Assembly: GCF_033568475.1 (NCBI RefSeq)
Contig: NC_133123.1
Coordinates: 136,112,242-136,176,241, forward strand
Direction of reading: 5' to 3'
Length of the DNA stretch: 64,000 bases
Source of the DNA: Henckelia pumila
Taxonomy: Eukaryota > Streptophyta > Magnoliopsida > Lamiales > Gesneriaceae
Part shown: positions 59,011 to 64,000 of the stretch, piece by piece
Layout: the number at the start of each line of letters is the position of its first letter
Numbering within the stretch: the stretch's first letter is position 1
The notes under the pieces: generated by a model
Told to the model about the DNA's origin: nothing
What the model saw: the letters and a program-made list of their open reading frames with translations, nothing else
Database searches by the model: none
Translations under genes and position numbers: made by a program

Positions 59011-61915
59011 TTTCTCCCCCACTAAGACATGAGTTCATCCTCGAAATCATAAGCAAGATGTATAGACAATCTGTATACACATAAGAGAATGAAATAACAT
59101 AAAGCAGAATAATAACTCACATCAAAGAAATAGCTCTGGAAATCTCTGTCTCATATCTGACTCAGTCTCCCAAGTCGCTTCTTCAGTGCTATGTCGACTC
59201 CACTGAACTTTGACTAGCTGAATTATCTTATTTCTGAGCTGTTTATCTTTGCGATCAAGAATCTGAATAGGCTGCTCAAAATAACTGAGAGTCTCGTCAA
59301 GTTCAGCTTCATCAGGCTGAAGAATATGGGAAGGATCAGGCTGACTCCACTGAACTTTGACTAGCTGAATTGTCTTATTTCTGAGCTGTTTATCTTTGCG
59401 ATCAAGAATCTGAATAGGCTGCTCAAAATAACTGAGAGTCTCGTCAAGTTCAGCTTCATCAGGCTGAAGAATATGGGAAGGATCAGGCTGATACTTCCGC
59501 AGCATAGAGACATGAAATACGTCATGAAGACCAGACAAAGATGGAGGAAGAGCGAGTCGATAAGCAAGATCGCCTATCTTCTCGATAATCTCATACGGAC
59601 CAATAAAACGTGGAGATAACTTTTCTCTCTTGCCAAATCTGACTGTACCTCTAAACGGAGAAATCTTCAAGAAAACTCTGTCTCCCTGATCAAAAGATAG
59701 AGGTCGTCGTCTGATATTTGCATATTTTGCTTGTCTGTCTTGAGCTGTTTTCATTTTTTTCTGTATAAGTTTCACTTTTTCAGTCATTTCTCGGATCATA
59801 TCAGGCCCAACATCAGGAACTTCTGAGATATCATCCCAATACAATGGTGATCTGCATTTCTTTCCGTACAGTGCTTCAAAAGGAGCCATTTCAATGCTCG
59901 TCTGATAGCTGTTATTATAAGAAAATTCTGCAAGTGGTAATGAATCTTGCCAATTAGTACCAAAGTCTAGTACTACAGCTCTCAACATATTCTCAAGTTT
60001 CTGGATAGTCCGCTCTGACTGTCCGTCTGTTTGAGGATGATAAGCTGTACTCAGGTGCAAGTGAGTACCAAGAGCTTGTTGCAAACTATGCCAAAAGTGT
60101 GATGTAAATCTAGGGTCTCGATCTGAAACAATAGATTCAGGCACACCATGTAATCTTACCACTTCTCTGACATAGATTTCTGCCATCTGATCATGCCTGT
60201 ACGTCATTCTGTACGGAATAAAACATGCTGATTTTGTCAAACGATCGATAATCACCCAAATGGCATCGCACCCTCTGGATGAACGTGGTAACTGTGTAAC
60301 GAAATCCATGGAAATGTGATCCCATTTCCATTCTGGAACTGATAGACTCTGCAATAAACCACCTGGTTTCTTTCTTTATGCTTTTACCTGTTGGAAATTC
60401 AAACATTTAGACACAAAATATGTGACATTTGCTTTTATCTGTTTCCACCAATAATGTGTCTTCAAATCATTATACATTTTCCTGCCACCAGGATGAATAC
60501 TGAATCGACTGCTGTGAGCCTCTTTCAATATCTGCTGTTTCAAGTCTGAACATCTGGAACAACAAGTCTGTTATTCACATATAACACGTTATCAGCACTG
60601 ACCTGATATTCAGATTGATGTCCAGATCTGACAATAACAATAGAATTCTGAATATTCTGATCTTCTTTCTGTGCTTCTTTGATTCTCATTAACAGTTCTG
60701 GCTCAGCTCTTATAGCACAAACACGAATAGGTCGCATAACTGTTTCAAATATTAATCCAGAAATACAACAATCTTCCACCAATTGAGATACACCTATCGT
60801 AGACAAGGATAAAGAACATACCTTTCTACTTAAGGCATCTGCAGCTGCATTAGATTTTCCTGGATAATATTTAATCTCGCAATCGAAGTCTTTCAGTAAA
60901 TCAAGCCATCTATGCTGTCTCATATTCAATTCTGATTGCGAAAACAGATATTTCAAACTTTTATGATCAGAAAAGATGTCAAACTTCTCACCATAAAGAT
61001 AATGTCTCCATATCTTCAATGCAAAGACAATAGCGGCAAGCTCCAAATCATGGATAGAATACCGAGTCTCATGTGGCTTTAACTGTCTCGATGCATAAGC
61101 GATAACATGTCCTCGCTGCATAAGCACACAACCCAGACCTTTGTGAGAAGCATCACAATATACTACAAAATCACCCGTACCTGATGGAATCGTCAAGACA
61201 GGTGCACTTGTAAGCCTCTTCTTTAACTCCAAGAAACTCATTTCACAAGCTTCAGTCCAGACATACGGCTTATTTTTCTGAGTCAATTGTGTAATAGGCT
61301 TCGCAATGCTGGAGAAATCTCTGATAAAAAGTCTATAATAACCTGCCAAGCCCATAAAACTCCGTGTTTCTGGCACTGATGTAGGTCTAGGCCAATTCAA
61401 TACAGCCTCGACCTTGCTTGGATCCACTGAAATCCCATCACCTGAAATAATATGCCCAAGAAACACAGCTTTCTGCAACCAAAATTCACATTTCGATAAC
61501 TTGGCATATAATTTCTCATTTCTCAACGTCTGTAAAATGATTCTGAGATGTTCAGCATGCTCATGTACATTCTTGGAATATATCAAGATATCATCAATGA
61601 AGATAATGACAAAGTCATCTAAATATTTCTGAAATACCTGATTCATCAATCCCATAAAAACTGCAGGAGCATTGGTTAAACCAAAAGGCATGACGATAAA
61701 TTCATAATGTCCATACCTTGTTCTGAAAGCAGTTTTTGGAATATCTTCATCTCTTACTCTCAGCTGATGATATCCAGATCACAAATCAATCTTAGAATAG
61801 ATAGCTGAACCATGTAGCTGGTCAAACAAATCATCTATTCTAGGCAGTGGATATTTATTCTTGACTGTTACCTTGTTCAATTGCCGATAATCAATGCATA
61901 AACGCATTGAATACC
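59011..61915 (-). mobile_element. Ty3/gypsy element D: pol part (Tekay/Del-like)
   Basis: Read on the minus strand from about 61915: reverse transcriptase ([20 protein letters not shown]-type, [11 protein letters not shown]), RNase H ([16 protein letters not shown]), a gap in open frame, integrase ([30 protein letters not shown]) and the tail EEATWETESDMRQRFPELFL. Then the purine tract and LTR. Gag, protease and a 5' LTR are not seen. Partial and old, with some breaks. The C-terminal part holds a 147-bp direct repeat (59196-59489). Confidence 0.85.
59196..59489 (-). repeat. 147-bp tandem direct repeat in element D tail
   Basis: Units 59196-59342 and 59343-59489 are almost identical. They encode the repeated stretch QPDPSHILQPDEAELDET and on to the VKVQWS motif, before the chromodomain-like end. 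The near-identity means the duplication is recent relative to the element. Confidence 0.9.
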
Positions 61916-62577
61916 TGAATTACATGCGAGCATGCTTTACTGATTCAGAATTATATGTTTACATGATTATGTGAATTGATTTTTTTTCTTAAGCATGCAT
62001 TATATGAAAAAGTATCAGAACTGATTCGAGATGAGAATTTGTAAGCTCATGCGATTACATGAGTATGATGATTAGAGGATGATCGAAAGTGAGTTGATTA
62101 TTTTGATATTTCGAGATTTGTGCTTACGTGATTATTTGAGATAATAATTGTGAAGCCGATATGGTTGAGATAGCTAGCAAATTAGATTTGATTTGTGACA
62201 AAAGACTGCTTGCTCCGGAGGATTGGGATTATGATAAGAAGTTGAGGTTTATGAATTGTTGAGCAGGATTAGATTACAGGAGATTTTATTTATGACATTC
62301 TGAATTGTTATGTCTTTGTCATGATTAATTGTATCTCCCTGTTGAGCAAAGAATTTTATGCTCTCGAAACTGAGAATCAGTATTGATGAAAAATGAGATG
62401 ATCTAGAATATGATTATATGATATCTATTCTTGAGGATATTAAATTAAAAACCACTCGAAGTTTATTGTGGCTATATTGTTTATGGTTTCCGCAGTTTTA
62501 TTCTGATATCCGTTTAATTAAGATAATTGCATGCCTAAGTTCTGTTTAGTACGTGATCCAGGTAAGGGGGTCACTAC
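61916..62577 (+). mobile_element. Partial LTR related to family B
   Basis: The last 100 bp (GGTTTCCGCAGTT, TTGCATGCCTAAGTTCTGTT, GGGTCACTACA) match the end of LTR B at about 85%. Earlier sequence is AT-rich and less alike. No PBS follows. Probably a fragment of a related copy. Confidence 0.5.
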
Positions 62578-62678
62578 AATTTCTCCAATACAGGTTTATC
62601 AACAGAGGTGAGAGAAATTGAATACAAGGATTAAAATCAACCCGAACACTTGCAGGGTTGATGTTGCAGGAATATATC

Positions 62679-64000
62679 TGATAGTATTATTTTGTTTGCA
62701 TTTTTAGTGTCATTTTGTTAAGTGTTTTGCATGCATTTTGTGTCATTGTTCATGTTTTATTCTAGTTTTATTTTATGTAATGCATGGAGCTTCTTAACTT
62801 AGTTTTGATTTATTGTGTAGGAATTACCATGTTTTGATTAAAGAAATCGAAGTGCGTCCATGAGTCCAAAGAAAGCAGAGCAGATTTTTCATCACAGAAG
62901 CATGCGCTCGATCCTGGCATTTTCCCAGATCGAGCGCGGTAATGAGATTTTCAAGACAGTAGGCTGCCTCAACTCGCCCGCTCGATCGCACATTCTTCCC
63001 GGATCGAGCGCGCCCAAGGAATTTTCAAGGCAGAAATTTACCCAGTATCGCCCGCTCGATCCTAGCAATTTCCCGAATCGAGCGCGCGGGTCTGTTGCGG
63101 GAAGAAATTTGTAATTTTGAAAACTCTTTTAATTAAGGCTCTAGACTTTTATTAGACTTTTAATTCCGTTTTGGAGAGATTATCAGATTATTCTACACGC
63201 TTAGAACGCGAAGAACTCTCTCTGGACGGCTAGGTTTTCATCTATCTTTTCTTAATTTTATTTTCTCTCATGAATTTTTGTAGAGAATTCATGAGTATTT
63301 TTGGCTAAACTTTTATACTTGGTTGAGGGAGACGAAACCTTGATATATTTTATTCATGAGATTCGATTCGTAGTGTTTAATTCTTGTTAAGTATCAATAT
63401 TTGATCTGGTTTATTTCATGTTTGTATACGAGATTTTAGGATTGGCCATCTTAGGATTTTGTTTTGCAAACTATAGCTAAATTAAAATTCAAATCCGTAA
63501 TTGTTTGAATTAACTAATTTGCGAAGCAACTATGTTTGATATTTTCTGCTGTTGAATTTATTAAATTGTAGGGTCAATTATTGACTAGGCTAAATACAAC
63601 CGCTGGTGTTTGTGTTGTCTAGGTTCGTCAGTTTTACTAGTTTGAATGCTACCGTAGATTTAAATCTGATCGCTGGTATTGGGTTAATTTATGGGGTAAG
63701 GGTTAATTTAGAATGTTGTTTTCTAATTAGCTAAAATTAAGGTAAAATAGGAATTTGATTTTCAATGGCGAATATTTAATAGGATTAATTATTCTTAGGG
63801 AATCGATGATTGAATGAATGAATATCAAGGGTGTAGTCAACCGATATCAAGTCTCGTCTCTTATTGATATCTTCAGTTTAATTTTCAATCTTGCATGATA
63901 GTGATAATTTGAATATTTAATTGCTTAAATTTCTTAGTAGTTAGTCCAAACTTCAAAACCCCCTTTTATTTTAAAGAACACTTTTAAATTTACCTTTCGT
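62679..64000 (+). repeat. LTR of family A, opposite orientation, cut by window end
   Basis: Starts TGATAGTATTATTTTG and is colinear with the reverse of 51742-53140 for its full visible 1,322 bp. No purine tract precedes it, so it is a 5' LTR or a solo LTR; the missing end would decide. It carries the hairpin module at 62905-63084. Confidence 0.8.
62905..63084. repeat. Triple 32-nt hairpin module (second family A LTR)
   Basis: Hairpins at 62905-62936, 62979-63010 and 63053-63084, again exactly 74 bp apart, with stems as in the other A copy and one change in the last right arm. Confidence 0.95.

Overview
The window is nuclear DNA of a flowering plant. Its genes have GT-AG introns, its families are plant-specific (NAC, Whirly, phytolongin, DUF6821), and the AT-rich spacers hold plant transposons. 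A eudicot is likely; gene style and repeats fit an asterid, but the species cannot be fixed from the sequence alone.

Left and centre (1-49.3 kb) are gene-bearing. In order: the last exon of an organellar release factor 2 (+); a BEARSKIN-type NAC factor (-); a GT31 beta-1,3-galactosyltransferase (-); the organellar ssDNA-binding protein WHY2 (+); a phytolongin (-); the non-canonical initiation factor eIF2D (-), whose introns hold a whole TRIM and a hAT-like element; a tandem pair of defensin-like secreted peptides (-); a GH9 class B endoglucanase (-); a GH5 endo-beta-mannanase (+); and a DUF6821 membrane protein (-). I rebuilt exon structures from splice sites and reading phase. The ten complete genes give continuous reading frames; the release factor is cut by the window edge.

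Between eIF2D and the defensin-like pair sits a young Ty3/gypsy (Tekay/Del-like) element, 23874-34160. It has two 2,720-bp LTRs, a GATCA target duplication, a PBS and a PPT, and it lies inside an older repeat. Smaller elements are spread through introns and spacers: TRIMs, tRNA-derived SINEs, hAT-type MITEs and a hairpin MITE.

The right end (about 50.3-64 kb) is a nest of old elements: a pararetrovirus-like fragment, two opposite LTRs of one large family (A), and parts of two other gypsy families (B and D).

The most unusual signal is structural. LTRs of families A and D both carry three 32-nt hairpins (CGCTCGATC...GATCGAGCG) at a 73-74 bp period, with conserved stems, changing loops and a covarying base pair. 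The Tekay LTR carries three different GC-rich hairpins in its transcribed part. The B LTR carries eight imperfect palindromes, mostly about 21 bp apart, upstream of its TATA box and around a TGACGTCA site. A link among the cell-wall genes (NAC, GH9, mannanase, galactosyltransferase) is only suggestive.
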